Origin: Atkinsonella hypoxylon
Lineage: Eukaryota; Ascomycota; Sordariomycetes; Hypocreales; Clavicipitaceae
DNA length: 64,000 nucleotides
Direction: 5' to 3'
Assembly: GCA_000729835.1 (NCBI GenBank)
Contig: JFHB01000055.1
Location: 1-64,000, forward strand
Under the pieces are notes generated by a model. The model was not told where the DNA came from. It saw only the letters and a program-made list of their open reading frames with translations, and made no database searches. The position numbers were made by a program, and so were the translations under genes. Of this stretch, positions 1 to 10,882 are shown one piece after another (positions within the stretch are counted from its first letter, which is position 1; each line of letters starts with the position of its first letter).

Positions 1-43
1 CACACTAAATGTTCGGTTGAACCCTCTTATATACCGTGCGACA
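1..43 (+). repeat. Left arm of an inverted repeat
   Basis: These bases match the reverse complement of 986-1028 at about 40 of 43 positions, the differences lying around positions 16-25. The arm holds a TATATA box and, judged from the right-hand copy, is the 5' flank of the amidoligase relic pointing the opposite way. The arm begins at base 1 of the window, so its true outer limit cannot be seen. Confidence 0.75.
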
Positions 44-242
44 GAAGAAAGCGGAAAGATACAGCGTTTTTTTACAGCGCCGATTAGGGATACTCCAAAA
101 AATTGCCCAACGTGCCATAGCTTTGTCGTCCGTGGTACCTTCATGTTGGCGAAACTCAATTGTAGAGTATTTAAGTAATGAAGTAAAGTTGACCTTTATA
201 TTGTTAATTTGGATAACGTCGATATTTTGGGGGGAAAAAAAC

Positions 243-993
243 TTACTTCAAGTTTTTTTTTGAATCCGAATAGCCATCATTCGCGTCGTTATCAGAATAG
301 AAATTCAGCAGACAAATAAGACTATCCACGTCCTGAGCATCGCCAATGAGAAAATAAATAGCTGTGGTGTCTTTATCCTTGAGAAGTGTGTTATGTCGCA
401 CAGACATCATGTTTTCGTTGTCCATAACTCGGTGATCGGGATGAAGTTGGTCGATTGCGTCTGCATGGTTTATTATCTCATATATGAAACAAGATTGAGG
501 GAGATCTCATACCTTCAAGATGACAATAAAGCATGCCAATTTTCTGAACCTCAACCAAAGTGAACTGTGACTCTTGGCCGCGTCCAATGTGCACATAAAG
601 TCCTGTCAAGCGGTTGGCGAACCAGGAGATTGCGCGTCCGAGAGAAGAAATTGCATGATGCAATTCTCGCTTCTAGCTTTGGATTGTGACAGAATCAAAT
701 ACGGGAGAAATAAGTTCAAATCCAACCCGATTTTGAAACGCGGACGAGTCAGCACTAGAAGAGGAAGTAACCTCTGAAATTGTGGCGTCCCAAGTGACAT
801 TCCAGATGCTGTAGTTCGGTCCAATACTGTGAGGTGAGGAGGTAAAATAGGCACGAGGTGATAATCCACCATTTGCTAACGCTTCGGCGATAAGAGCAAT
901 ACATTCGTCTGTACCTTTGGGAAATGGCTTCTTTGATGTTGCTCGCCGTAAAGCGACACCCTCAATTTCGAAACCGAGAGTTAATTGTCGCAC
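243..993 (-). pseudogene. Amidoligase-like gene relic
   Basis: The reading frame starts near 993 with the GFEIEG and SIWNVTWDATI-type motifs of fungal putative amidoligases (ATP-grasp-related, Pfam Amidoligase_2), followed by ELISPVFD. After 675 it continues with a VHIGRG motif at about 590 and an LEG segment. A plausible intron (donor GTATGAGA near 510, acceptor CATGCAG near 464) joins it to a second exon with DQLHPDHR and a short tail ending at 243. Three defects mark it as a relic. There is no in-frame ATG between an upstream stop and the first motif. An in-frame TAG lies at 673-675, where CAG to TAG would be a RIP-type C to T change. The carboxy-terminal part expected in the family is missing. 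The substrate of fungal amidoligase-like proteins is unknown to me. The relic lies inside the inverted repeat at 1-1028. An unusual exon structure that skips the stop is possible but less likely. Confidence 0.65.
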
Positions 994-1028
994 GGTATAT
1001 AAGGGGGTTCAGACGAACATTTAGTGTG
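986..1028 (-). repeat. Right arm of the inverted repeat
   Basis: Reverse complement of 1-43 with about three mismatches. It contains the TATATA box directly upstream (on the minus strand) of the amidoligase relic and overlaps its first codons, so the repeat is a promoter plus gene start present twice in opposite orientations, 940 bp apart. Confidence 0.75.
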
Positions 1029-1143
1029 GCGTAGCCACGTCGCATTTTTAGCGACATTAATGCCATGTTTATTCGGATGGTCGAGTTTAACTAATGTTGC
1101 AAAAAACTTGTATAGAGAGTGTAGAGAAGTTAGGGAAAAAAAA

Positions 1144-1387
1144 AAGCGCGTCTTGGGGCTTAAGCCAGTGATTTTATGACTGGATGAAAGATGTCTGTGC
1201 ACTTTCCTAATTCTGAGATTTCTATGGCGGCTTCCTCGCGTTTCTAAAAAAGCGCGTCTTGGGGCTTAAGCCAGTGATTTTATGACTGGAAGAAAGATGT
1301 CTGTGCACTTTCCTAATTCTGAGATTTCCGTGGCCCTTGTCATAGCCTCTTCATTTTCACGTTGCGTCCTGGCTTCCTCGCGTTTCT
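1144..1387. repeat. Direct duplication, two copies (1144-1245 and 1250-1387)
   Basis: Both copies start with AAGCGCGTCTTGGGGCTTAA and end with GGCTTCCTCGCGTTTCT. Over the shared part they differ at only a few positions. The first copy is 102 bp and the second 138 bp, the difference being a 36 bp internal segment. On the minus strand both encode the same carboxy-terminal peptide, with LGKCTDIF, PVIKSLA and then a stop, and the length difference is exactly 12 codons. Confidence 0.85.
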
Positions 1388-1496
1388 TCGACTCTTCTGC
1401 CGCTATTCTCAGCAGATAAGCGCCAATTACTGCCCACACTGTTTGACTATTTTGTAACCCAAACTGGGAACCTGCATGTTTGTTGCGTCTGGACAC
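1266..1496 (-). pseudogene. Coding fragment of unknown family
   Basis: A 76-codon open frame of unrecognised family. It contains an AYLLRIAAEESKKREEAR stretch that looks helical and charged, then ends in VIKSLA and a stop. The first codon is GTG, and a stop lies shortly upstream without an ATG, so if it was a gene it has lost its start or had an upstream exon. Its 3' end lies in the direct duplication at 1144-1387. That shared triplet-consistent indel is the main reason to think the frame was once coding. Confidence 0.3.
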
Positions 1497-2204
1497 CGCG
1501 TGAGGATCAATTTAATCTAACCCTCAATTCACTAGTTATGGTTTCGGCGAACGCACGGCAATAGCAGTGTTAAGTTCAGAAATTGATTCATACAGACAAT
1601 CGTTTCTCCAGCATGTATTGAACTAAACCCCCACTCTCTAGGGCAGTTCATACAGTTAGTTGCCCTGCTCGGTGCCTGCTTGGGTTTGGGTAAGCCAAGT
1701 CCAAGTTCAATTGTATGTCAGGCACTCAGAAAGTTCCAAGTTTGTTCCATGACAGTTGGGGGCTTCTTCCTTTTGCCATCTGCCACCGTAGTCTGCCGCG
1801 GTACATTCATGCTCAGCACCATCGAGCGTCTGGTGTCATTGAAACGTTCTTGTTGCTCCCGCCCTGCCCCACCGAACGGGCGATTCACAGGACGAGAAAA
1901 ATTGATGACCACACAAGGTACCACTCAAGTCTCGTGTGCACCACCATTTTCTCCGTACAATCTCATACGATTCCATCTCGACTTCCGTTTTATTTCTTCT
2001 CATCTCCGCTTCGTGGCACACTGTCATAGCCAAGAGCACCGCGTGCCTGGTTTCTTCGCGCGTGTCAGGTCATTCTTCCTATCTTGTTGACCTTTGTCTG
2101 CGCAGCATCGCTGGGGATTCAGTACCTGCTTCCCCTCCAAAAAATTTCTTTCCTTGCCAGTACCCTAGACTTTTTTTCAATCATCGTGATTCTACACCAT
2201 CGTC
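1497..2204 (+). promoter_or_regulatory. Upstream region of RLI1
   Basis: About 700 bp with no credible gene. The last 400 bp are pyrimidine-rich and probably hold the RLI1 promoter and 5' leader, with many CT tracts just before the start codon, as is common upstream of fungal housekeeping genes. Short open frames here match nothing I recognise. Confidence 0.4.
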
Positions 2205-4348
2205 ATGTCTGACAAGCTCACTCGGTATGCAAATCCAAACAATGCCTTGGACATTCAGCAAGAAACGCATTATTGCTAACTTAATTTCCATAGTATCGCC
2301 ATTATCAACAGTGACAAAGTTGGTCCAAGCCACTCCAATTTCTCCTCTCCTCCCCTCGCGCGTATCCCGCCGTACTGACAGATTGCCCCTCCTCGACAGT
2401 GTCGTCCGCGCAAATGTCGACAAGAGTGCAAAAAGTCGTGCCCTGTCGTGCGCAGTGGAAAACTTTGCATTGAAGTCACACCGGAGTCCCGTCTCGCTTT
2501 CATCTCCGAAGGTCTTTGCATCGGTTGTGGTATCTGCCCGAAAAAATGCCCTTTCGATGCCATCACCATCATCAACTTACCCACCAACCTCGAGAACCAG
2601 GTCACCCACCGCTATGGCCCAAACAGTTTCAAGCTTCACCGTCTCCCTATGCCCCGACCCGGTCAGGTTCTCGGACTTGTTGGAACCAACGGTATCGGAA
2701 AGAGTACTGCTTTGAAAATTCTTAGCGGCAAACTGAAACCTAACTTGGGCCGTCACGACAACCCTCCTGATTGGGAGGATGTCATCAAGCACTTCCGTGG
2801 ATCTGAGCTTCAGAGTAGGTGTCGCCTCTTTCCAACGAGCCACCAATCCGTACAACAACTAACAGCGTCTCGTAGACTACTTCACTAAGCTCCTGGAAGA
2901 TGACCTTAAAGCTGTTGTCAAACCACAATATGTCGACCAGATTCCCAAGGCTGTTCGCGGTCCCGAAAAGAGCGTCAAGGCTCTCATTTCGAGCCGAGCA
3001 TCTCTCAACAACGTGGAACAAGTGGCTGAAGTCCTCGAGCTCAATCACATAATGGATCGTGACATCACGTTTTTGTCTGGCGGTGAGCTTCAAAGATTTG
3101 CCATCGGTACTGTCTGTGTCCAAAAAGCCGACGTGTACATGTTTGACGAACCCTCGTCCTATCTTGATGTCAAGCAGCGTCTTAGTGCCGCTCAGATGAT
3201 CCGATCTCTTCTCCGAGATGATGACTATGTCATCGTCGTCGAGCACGACTTGTCTGTCCTCGACTATCTTTCTGACTATGTTTGTGTTCTCTACGGCCAG
3301 CCTGCCGTTTATGGTGTCGTCACCCTGCCATACTCTGTCCGAGAAGGCATCAACATCTTCCTGGACGGTCACATTCCTACTGAAAACTTGCGTTTCCGTG
3401 ACGAGTCTCTCACCTTCCGTATCGCCGAAACAAGTGATGATTTCGCCATCGATAAGTCGCGCGCCTTTAAATACCCCAAGATGGAGAAGGTTCTGGGTAA
3501 CTTCAGGCTCCGTATCGATGCTGGAGAATTTACTGACTCGGAAATCATTGTTATGATGGGAGAGAACGGTACTGGAAAGACGACGTTTTGTCGTCTCTTG
3601 GCCGGCGCTCTCAAACCTGATAGCAAGACATCCGTCCCCGATATGCGCATCAGCATGAAGCCCCAGACCATTACCCCCAAATTTGACGGGACTGTTCGCC
3701 AGCTCTTCTTCAAGAAGATTAAGCAGGCCTTCCTCAACCCTCAGTTCCAAACTGACGTGGTCAAGCCTCTCAAGCTTGACGATTTCATCGATCAGGAAGT
3801 CAAAAATTTGTCTGGCGGTGAATTGCAGCGTGTTGCCATTGTTCTTTCACTCGGCATGCCCGCCGATATCTATTTGATTGACGAGCCATCTGCCTACCTT
3901 GACTCAGAGCAGCGTATCATTGCCTCTCGTGTGATCAAACGATTCATCATGCATTCCAAGAAGACGGCCTTCATCGTCGAGCACGATTTCATCATGGCCA
4001 CTTACCTTGCCGACCGCGTCATTGTCTTTGACGGCAAGCCCGGTCTTGATGCCCACGCCAACCGACCTGAGTCTCTCCTGACTGGATGCAACACTTTCTT
4101 GAAGAATTTGGATGTCACGTTCCGCCGAGATCCCACCAATTATCGTCCTCGTATCAACAAGCAGGGATCTCAGCTCGACCAAGAACAGAAGATGAGCGGC
4201 AACTACGTAAGTGCAAGCTATTATTCTTCCTACTCCCTGCTACTGCTTCGCCTAGTTGTCATCTAGACCTAGCGAAGACGCATGTAATTGAGACTAACAA
4301 ATCATAATCTAGTTCTTCTTGGAAGAGACCCCCGACAAGAGCTCTTGA
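2205..4348 (+). CDS. RLI1: Rli1/ABCE1 ribosome-recycling ATPase
   Basis: Encodes the iron-sulfur ABC ATPase that splits post-termination ribosomes and acts in 40S/60S export and initiation. Exons: 2205-2224, 2294-2318, 2400-2814, 2876-4206 and 4313-4348, giving 608 aa, the length of yeast Rli1. The protein opens MSDKLTR and continues IAIINSDK. Two cysteine-rich 4Fe-4S motifs follow, the second being LCIGCGICPKKCP. Then come two nucleotide-binding domains: Walker A GTNGIGKST and GENGTGKTT, signature LSGGELQR twice, Walker B VYMFDEPSSYLD and IYLIDEPSAYLD. The protein ends GNYFFLEETPDKSS, split by the last intron inside GNY/FF. All splice sites are GT-AG and keep the frame. The first two exons are only 20 and 25 nt, so automated models could easily miss the first Fe-S cysteines. 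It is convergent with PRP40. The identification is secure. Confidence 0.97.
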
Positions 4349-5516
4349 AAAGGGCAGCTATAGAAGAAACAAGTTCCAGCCCCAACACACAGCATTTGAT
4401 GGCGTTCAAGGCGTCCAAAAAAAGACAGCGTCCACAAAGCGCAGTCACGGGCATGGTGTAGATACAAGGTCGCAAGAGGGCAGCGCCAGCGAGGACGACG
4501 AACCGGATGATTAGCCCAGGTGACGACAGTCTATTCCCTGTTGTCTGGTCCTGCGAAACGAACGGCTTTTGTAGCAAATGGCATGTATTTGACCGGTGAA
4601 TGCATGCCTGCTTTCTCACTTGCCATCTCCAGGCTGACTTTGAGCGGCGGGGATGCATCGAGACTATCGAACACGAGCCAATGTGAATTTCGTTCGCAGA
4701 TTGAGGGGCAATGGATCAAGCAGGATGACTGTCGTCAGCTTCCTATCCTCGCGGGAAGCCATGTCCAAATTCGAAATACGTGCACCTTTTTTATTGAATA
4801 TGAAACCAATTTGTGAATAAATCTGAGCATGTCGTTCCATAGTATATCATGGTATGAACAAGGTCAGGATTGGAATTGAACTGAAGAGCCAACGATACAT
4901 GATGTCGAATCTTGAGTTTATGCAATCCGTTTGCCAATACAATGCTACACGCCTTGCCGATGGAATCTCCGTTAATGGAATCAAAACGAGTCATCAACCT
5001 AAGCGGCTCAGAGGCCATAACTTACGCCCTGTCAAATCCCCATTGATGAATTACACTCAGTCTATCGTGTAGCGATCACGTCAAGCTATCTTCTAACCTC
5101 GAAGTTACACTGGCACGAATAACCGCGCTTATTGCCGTCGTGGGAGGCAGAAAGGGGCACACTTGGCTTTGGTATGAAATTATCCTCATAAATAGTTTAA
5201 ATAGCTTGGTGACTAGGGTGGTCCAATACTCCTATACCAGATTCTGCTGAATTATCGTAAAAACAACATCATGTTGAAACAGTTTCCATTACTATGACTT
5301 GGTACAAAGCAGCATGTACCACCTCATCACATCACTAGCAAAGTCAGAATTCTCGAAGAAGAAAGATCCCAACACACCTTTGCGAGCAAAATTTCGTATG
5401 GAGAGATTCAGGAAGGAAGGGGCAGAGCGGGGGAATGTGCGTCTCCCATGAAGGCTAGAACTGCGAGTAAGTAAGAACCGGTGTGATAAGGGATATCTTG
5501 CGTAAGATGGTGGGGC
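4349..5516. other. Convergent intergenic region RLI1/PRP40
   Basis: 1.17 kb between the stop codons of two convergent genes. It should hold both 3' UTRs. Open frames here are short and unrecognisable, and I see no RNA gene or repeat. Confidence 0.5.
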
Positions 5517-8222
5517 TTATTCTTCGATTTCTCCCTCCTCACTACCACTTCTCACAAATTCCTTGGACGAAGCTGGCGGGGATTTGGCACGAGTACGTGT
5601 TTCTCGCAGAGGTGATCGCTCGCGAGACCGGTCTCGCTTCAGTCTCTGCCCAGTGTATTAGTAACCGAGATGATGATTTATTAAGTGTTGTAAAAGTAAG
5701 GCGATTGCACAAAGAAAACGCATGGAAGACAGATTCCTCACCTTAGGGTCTCTCGAGTCTCTTCGAGATGTCTCATCTTCTTCGTCTTGTCGCCGACGTC
5801 GTGAACCTGATGGTCGCTCATCTCCATAGGGGAGCTCATCATACGAACCTCGATCGATGCGGCGACGGTACAACCGCTCCCGCTCATCCTCCCGGTCTCT
5901 GCGCTCTCGATCGTAGAAGCTATCATCGTCCCGTCGAGAACGTGGTGGTCGGTCATGATCACGATCACGGTCTCGGTCACGGTCTCGTTCTCTGTCGCGG
6001 TCACGATCCCGATCACGCTCTCTATCTCGGTCCTTCTCACGATGCCTCTCACGGTCACGGTCGCGCTCGCGATCCCGCTCACGTCGAGGTGGAGGTGGAG
6101 ATAATCGGCCACCGCGGTCACTAGAGAGCAAATTCTCTGCCATGGTGGACTTGCGATGGTTTCGCTCCCTTTCGGCAATAGCTTTGCGCCGGTCCGCTTC
6201 GTAAGGATCCTGTTCGGGGCTGCGACTGCGCCTAGCAGGGCGACCACTACGTTGAGATTTCTCACCTCTGGATCGGTCCCTGTCACGACGGGAAGTCTCA
6301 TGATCGATAGAGTGTCGACTTCCTCGCCTATGGCCCCGATCAGCACCGTCGTCCTCCTTCTCGCGAAGTCGTCTCATGTGCTTATCAAAAGCGCCCCGTC
6401 GGAGATCTTCAGAGCTGACTGCCTGGAATTCTGCTGATTTCAGGAGGCGAGCTCGTACCATGTCATAAGTATCCCCCACGGCGATAGGGGGCTCAACACG
6501 TTTGAAATATGCCCGTAGGTCCTCAACTGCGCGTCGTTGTTGACGGTCACTGTGCTTATCATCATCTCGCTTTGCGGCCCGCTTGTCGCGAAGCTTTGGA
6601 AACATGAGTTAGCTTGCATTGTGTGAGAACTAAAAAAAAGGTCGACGTTTACTTACTCTCTCGAAAATTAGTTGTAGGATGTCAATGTCAATGTTAGCAG
6701 TGCGTCGATCATCCTTCATGATAGTAAGGAATTCTTGGAGATCGCTCGTTGGCGTGAGCTCAAACCGTTTATCCTGTACATAATGGTTAGTTGTATGCAT
6801 AGTTGCGGACCATCCAGAAAAAGGAACTCACTTCAAGAACATCCAGCACGTCATTCCTTGGTCCTCGAAGAGAACGCTCCTCTTCCTCCACCACATCCCA
6901 AAAGAGCTCCTGAGGAGTTGAGCCATCGTGACCCAGCATGTTCGTGTAACGCTCATCTTGTTCAATTAGTGGATGAATATTGCTCCATTTCGTACCTGGC
7001 TTAATTTTGCCATCTCGGCGAAGCTCAGACAGGAGTGACTTGAATTCGTCTCGCGCTCTGCGTTCTCGACGGTACTTCATCTTCTTTTCGTGCTGCTTCT
7101 GCTCATTGAGAGCACGCTCGAGGGCCTTTATATGGTCCTGGAAGGTGATTAAGGTATCGTACTTCGTGAGAGATTTGTAAGTTTCATCGTTCTGGAAAGC
7201 GGCAGAGATGATATCCTGGGCCTCACTCCATCGGGTATAAGCCTTGATGCTCAGCTTTGGGAGAAGCTCCCGCAGAGCCTGTAGCGCATTTTGGCGAGCC
7301 TTAATTTGTTGTTCCTTGTGCGCCTTCTTGAGTCCTACGATATATTCCTCAAACAGCTGTCGTCGCTCTTCTTCGTCATTCGTGGATCGGAAGATGGTCT
7401 CGCCCTCGACCATAGGTCGCGCAGTCTTCCAACGTGTGTAATGAACAATCTCAGGATGACGCCTGAGCATAGTTTCAAAGTCAGCGCGAAGCTTGCTCAT
7501 ACGTTCTTCAGCACGCTCCTTGTCCTGTACGATCACGTCCTGACAGTATTTCTCGAAAGCATCTCTTCTTCCCTTGGGGTCTCGGATCGATCGATACTGG
7601 GGATCCTTAATCGTTGCTCGCATAGCTTGTTCCCAGGTCCAGTCTGGCTGTACTCCACTGCGCTTGAGGAGCTTCATGAAAGCCGCCTCAGCCTCTTCTG
7701 GAGAGGCAAACTCTGGCTCATCAATCGTGGCGGGGACAAAAACTTGAGATTTCTCCTCGTTGCCGTACCCGCCACGACGAAATTCATGGCCGAAGTCGCG
7801 ATGCTCTCGCTGGTAGTCATACGAGTTATGAGAGTGACCTCCAGATGGCGCATACCCACCTCCTTGGCCACCTCCTTGGCCACCCCCTTGTCCGAGGGCT
7901 TTCCGGTAGACATCAGGCATCTCCCATAAGCTCTGCTTCGTCTCGGTGTTGTACCAATACTTTCGTCCTCCCTCGGCGGTATACTCCTTCCATGGTTGAT
8001 TGGCCAGAGCGCGCTGCAGACATCAGTTAGGAACGACTTTCGCGATGAATTAAAAAAAAAAAAAAATGCTACTCCGGGAAATCCTACCTCTGGACCAGAC
8101 ATGAGCTCCTCGGGCTTTGTCCACTGCGTCGTCTTGGTCGCGCTATTGTAATAGTAGGCTCGGCCATCGGGAGTATGATGCTCCTGCCAGGCCGAAGCGG
8201 CTTGGCCACCGAATCCGTTCAT
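5517..8222 (-). CDS. PRP40: Prp40-like U1 snRNP splicing factor (WW and FF domains)
   Basis: U1 snRNP-associated factor that bridges the 5' splice site to the branch-point complex. Exons in transcription order: 8222-8088, 8013-6832, 6773-6657, 6593-5742 and 5645-5517, all in frame, 804 aa. Residues about 10-42 form a first WW domain (WQEHHTPDGRAYYYN). A second WW (PWKEYTAEGGRKYWYN) starts the second exon. A Gly-Gln linker with GGGQ repeats follows, then several FF domains across exons 2-4. The carboxy-terminal 200 residues are almost entirely Arg-Asp/Arg-Glu repeats, ending SGSEEGEIEE. Yeast Prp40 lacks such an RD/RE tail, whereas metazoan relatives have charged tails. Introns are 74, 58, 63 and 96 nt, the first with a 14-A run on the plus strand. 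The start ATG lies directly before the first WW domain. It shares a 435 bp promoter with TRS65. Confidence 0.95.
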
Positions 8223-8657
8223 CGCGCCTTGCGTCCGACTGTATCGATTCGGGCTAGGCAGAGAAAAAAATACCAAGTCGCAAAGCTCCTGCAGCTAAAG
8301 CTCGAAATGTACAGTCGCTTTCCGCGCACGATCCTGATGGTCTCCGGAAATGATGCTGCTAGTTGACTGCAAGGAAAAGGTTGACGACAATGTGTCAGAT
8401 TGCAACTCGAAGAAATGCCGAAATACAAAGCGCGAGTTAAAATTTCGTGCACGGGCCAATAAGACCAGCTTTTGATCATGGACGTGGGGCTGCCCTTCTC
8501 GGAGCGTTCATCCGCAACTGGCATCGTGCTAGGTCAGTGAAAATGAAAATGGGCTGGCAAGAAAACGACATGGCATTCATTCATGACGTATGCTGCATTA
8601 TGCTTGCTTGCTTGCTTGATTGATTGATTGGGAAAAACCCACGTACAATAATTCGAC
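8223..8657. promoter_or_regulatory. Bidirectional promoter PRP40/TRS65
   Basis: 435 bp between two divergent start codons. It carries a CCAAT box at 8456-8460 on the plus strand, a second in reverse (ATTGG) near 8627, and CTTG and ATTG four-base tandem runs at about 8606-8629. Confidence 0.6.
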
Positions 8658-10551
8658 ATGACAGAGACCGAGGGCACCCTCAAAGGGGCCAACATAGCCA
8701 GTGACCCCAGCTACGACTTCATTGAACAGTCGTATCTCACATACGCAGTGCCTTCAAAAACAGACATTGACCTCGAACAGACCTTTCAAGATGTCCAAAT
8801 CGGCAAGTCCATTTTGGAGTCGATACAGCAGCGACACTCACTTTTCTTCGGTATGTCCATTCTCACGCTTCTCCCGTACCACTACCTCAGGTGCTGGTCG
8901 CTCGGAAGGTTGCCATTGTGCTGACGCCGTACGAACAGATGAGACAGTGGAGGTGCTTCTCATCCTCAAGATGCCATGGCTCGAAGAGAGCGCGCTGCAA
9001 GCACAAATGAAACGCTTGGTCATCTCCATGGAAAGCCAAATCATCAACACCGCTTCCGCAAACCGAGACTCCCAGCCAGCCGCCGAGACCATCTCCAAAG
9101 GATATGTCGAAGACGTAGCTGACCCCTTCATCATCGTGGACCAAGAGGAGAGCGATTCCGAAGACGGGTCATCCCAAAATGTCTACGCCCTCTGGAAGGT
9201 ACCCGTGTTCCTATATCGACCACGGATCAGACTCCAAAATCCAGCCGTGGTGTTCTCCGCGTCGGCAAGTCTCAAGCCGCAGGTCGTGGGCGAGGCCAGC
9301 ACCCGTGGCACCGGCTATCTCCAAAGCGGCGTGCCATCCAGCTTCAACCTCCTGGAGGCCTTCTCATCGGACCCTGCCCTGAAAGGAGTACAGCCAAGAC
9401 TATCTGCTCTGCGCGTGTCCAGAGTTGCGCCCGTGAGCAGACAGCAAGACCTGGTTGCCCATCTTCGCGCCTTACCACAGCTCAGCGTCCCAGTACACCC
9501 CCTCATCCACACACGCATACGATTCTCCCGTCCGCACAGCACTACTCCCCAAGCAGCGCTTATCGCCATGCTAGAGGTGGACGTCACGCCCCATGCAGAA
9601 TGCGAGATCTTGCTCGACGAGATTGCTCTCTCTACCAGCGACGCCACTGTGACGAGCCTAACCGACGAACAAGGTCCAGACAGTGACATGAAACTTCCCA
9701 TGAGTTGCGTATCCCACGACCACGTCACCTTCCTCTACCATATCAAACCCTTGCAGCATGAAAAGACCCCCAAGAACTCCACCGGTGTGCTTGACATAAC
9801 CATTGCTGCTATCGCCCAAGTCGTCCCCGGGGTGTGTATGCCCCGTCTATCAATGACTTGGAACGCCGCACTCGACCTCACCGCCCCCGTGAACCCCAGC
9901 TTCAACAACACGGCCGAAACAACGGGCATTCAACGAACACACAAGCCATCCCAGCTTTTCATCAGCAGCAACACCACCATCATGCCACTAAAATCACCTT
10001 CCGTCCTTCGACCCGATGCCCTGCCCAGCCTCGAGTCATCCATTGTACGCACCGAGGCTGCCGTCCCTGACCTTGGTATCACGATGTCCTTCACCGGGCC
10101 TCTAGATGCCGTTCATCCCGGCGACGTGTTTTCCTGGACAGTATACGTAGTCAACCGCTCCCCGGAACAAACAGCTCGCCCTCCTCGAAAACTCGCCCTA
10201 ATGGCAGTGCCTAAACGACGGCGCCAGGATACACGACTTGCGCGTCCACCGTCTACGGCCTCAAGACGCCGCGGCGAGAAGGAACTGGCCGATGCGGTGC
10301 TGGACCTGAATGTCTTACATGCTCTGCAGAAAAACTCGGTGCCTGACGCCACGGAGGTGGTCTGCCTCAGTGCCGATACCCGTGTTGGACCTCTGGCACC
10401 AGGAGCATGCCATGTCGTCGAGTTGCAGTTTCTGGCCTTGCGGGAGGGCATAGTCGGCGTCGAGGCTGTTCGTGTCGTTGATTTAGGCTCCCAAGAGCAC
10501 GTAGACATAAGAGATTTACCTACTACGATCGTAGAACCCGCGGCTGCATGA
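8658..10551 (+). CDS. TRS65: TRAPP-II subunit Trs65
   Basis: Fungal subunit of the TRAPP-II complex, which activates Rab GTPases for late Golgi traffic. Two exons, 8658-8850 and 8939-10551, are joined through an 88 nt intron inside FF/DETVEVLL, giving 601 aa. The first exon has FIEQSYLTYAVPSKTDIDLE, as at the start of Trs65 homologues. The second contains YALWKVPVFLYRPRIRLQNP, a proline/serine-rich middle, and the conserved beta-rich carboxy-terminal domain with DTRVGPLAPGACHVVELQFL and RVVDLGSQEHVDIRDLP. A basic, low-conservation insert (KRRRQDTRLARPPST) sits before that end domain. The first ATG after the shared promoter is used. It is convergent with SLD3. Confidence 0.93.
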
Positions 10552-10882
10552 ACAATGGTCTGACACTCTTGTTTCACGACAGCACATTGAAAAAAAAAAA
10601 AAAAAAAAGGGGGATAACTTAATGGCTCATATGTTCTCTACGTATACATTAAACTGTGCTCCCCGCCGTGCATGAATTTTATATCCATAAAGCGCCGTGA
10701 CAGCCAAACAATGCCCGTGCCTTCCTTTCATTAAAAATCAAATTATGACGCCTGATTGATGCAATGCCATGTACCTTGTTGTCGCCGCATCGCGGTTCCG
10801 TTGCGTGTATCTCGAGCAAACCCAGAAATAAAATATCCAAAGTTGAACGCCAGAAAATGCTGGATTGCAGGAAAAACCATCG
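10552..10882. other. Convergent spacer TRS65/SLD3
   Basis: 331 bp holding two 3' ends. A run of 19 adenines at 10590-10608 lies 39 bp after the TRS65 stop. Nothing else is visible. Confidence 0.5.

Noticed and set aside
2785..3750. 321-codon antisense frame over RLI1
   Set aside because: Antisense shadow of a strongly conserved coding exon.
5768..6437. Open frames on the plus strand opposite the PRP40 tail
   Set aside because: They mirror the repetitive RD/RE codons and carry only His/Asp-rich low complexity.
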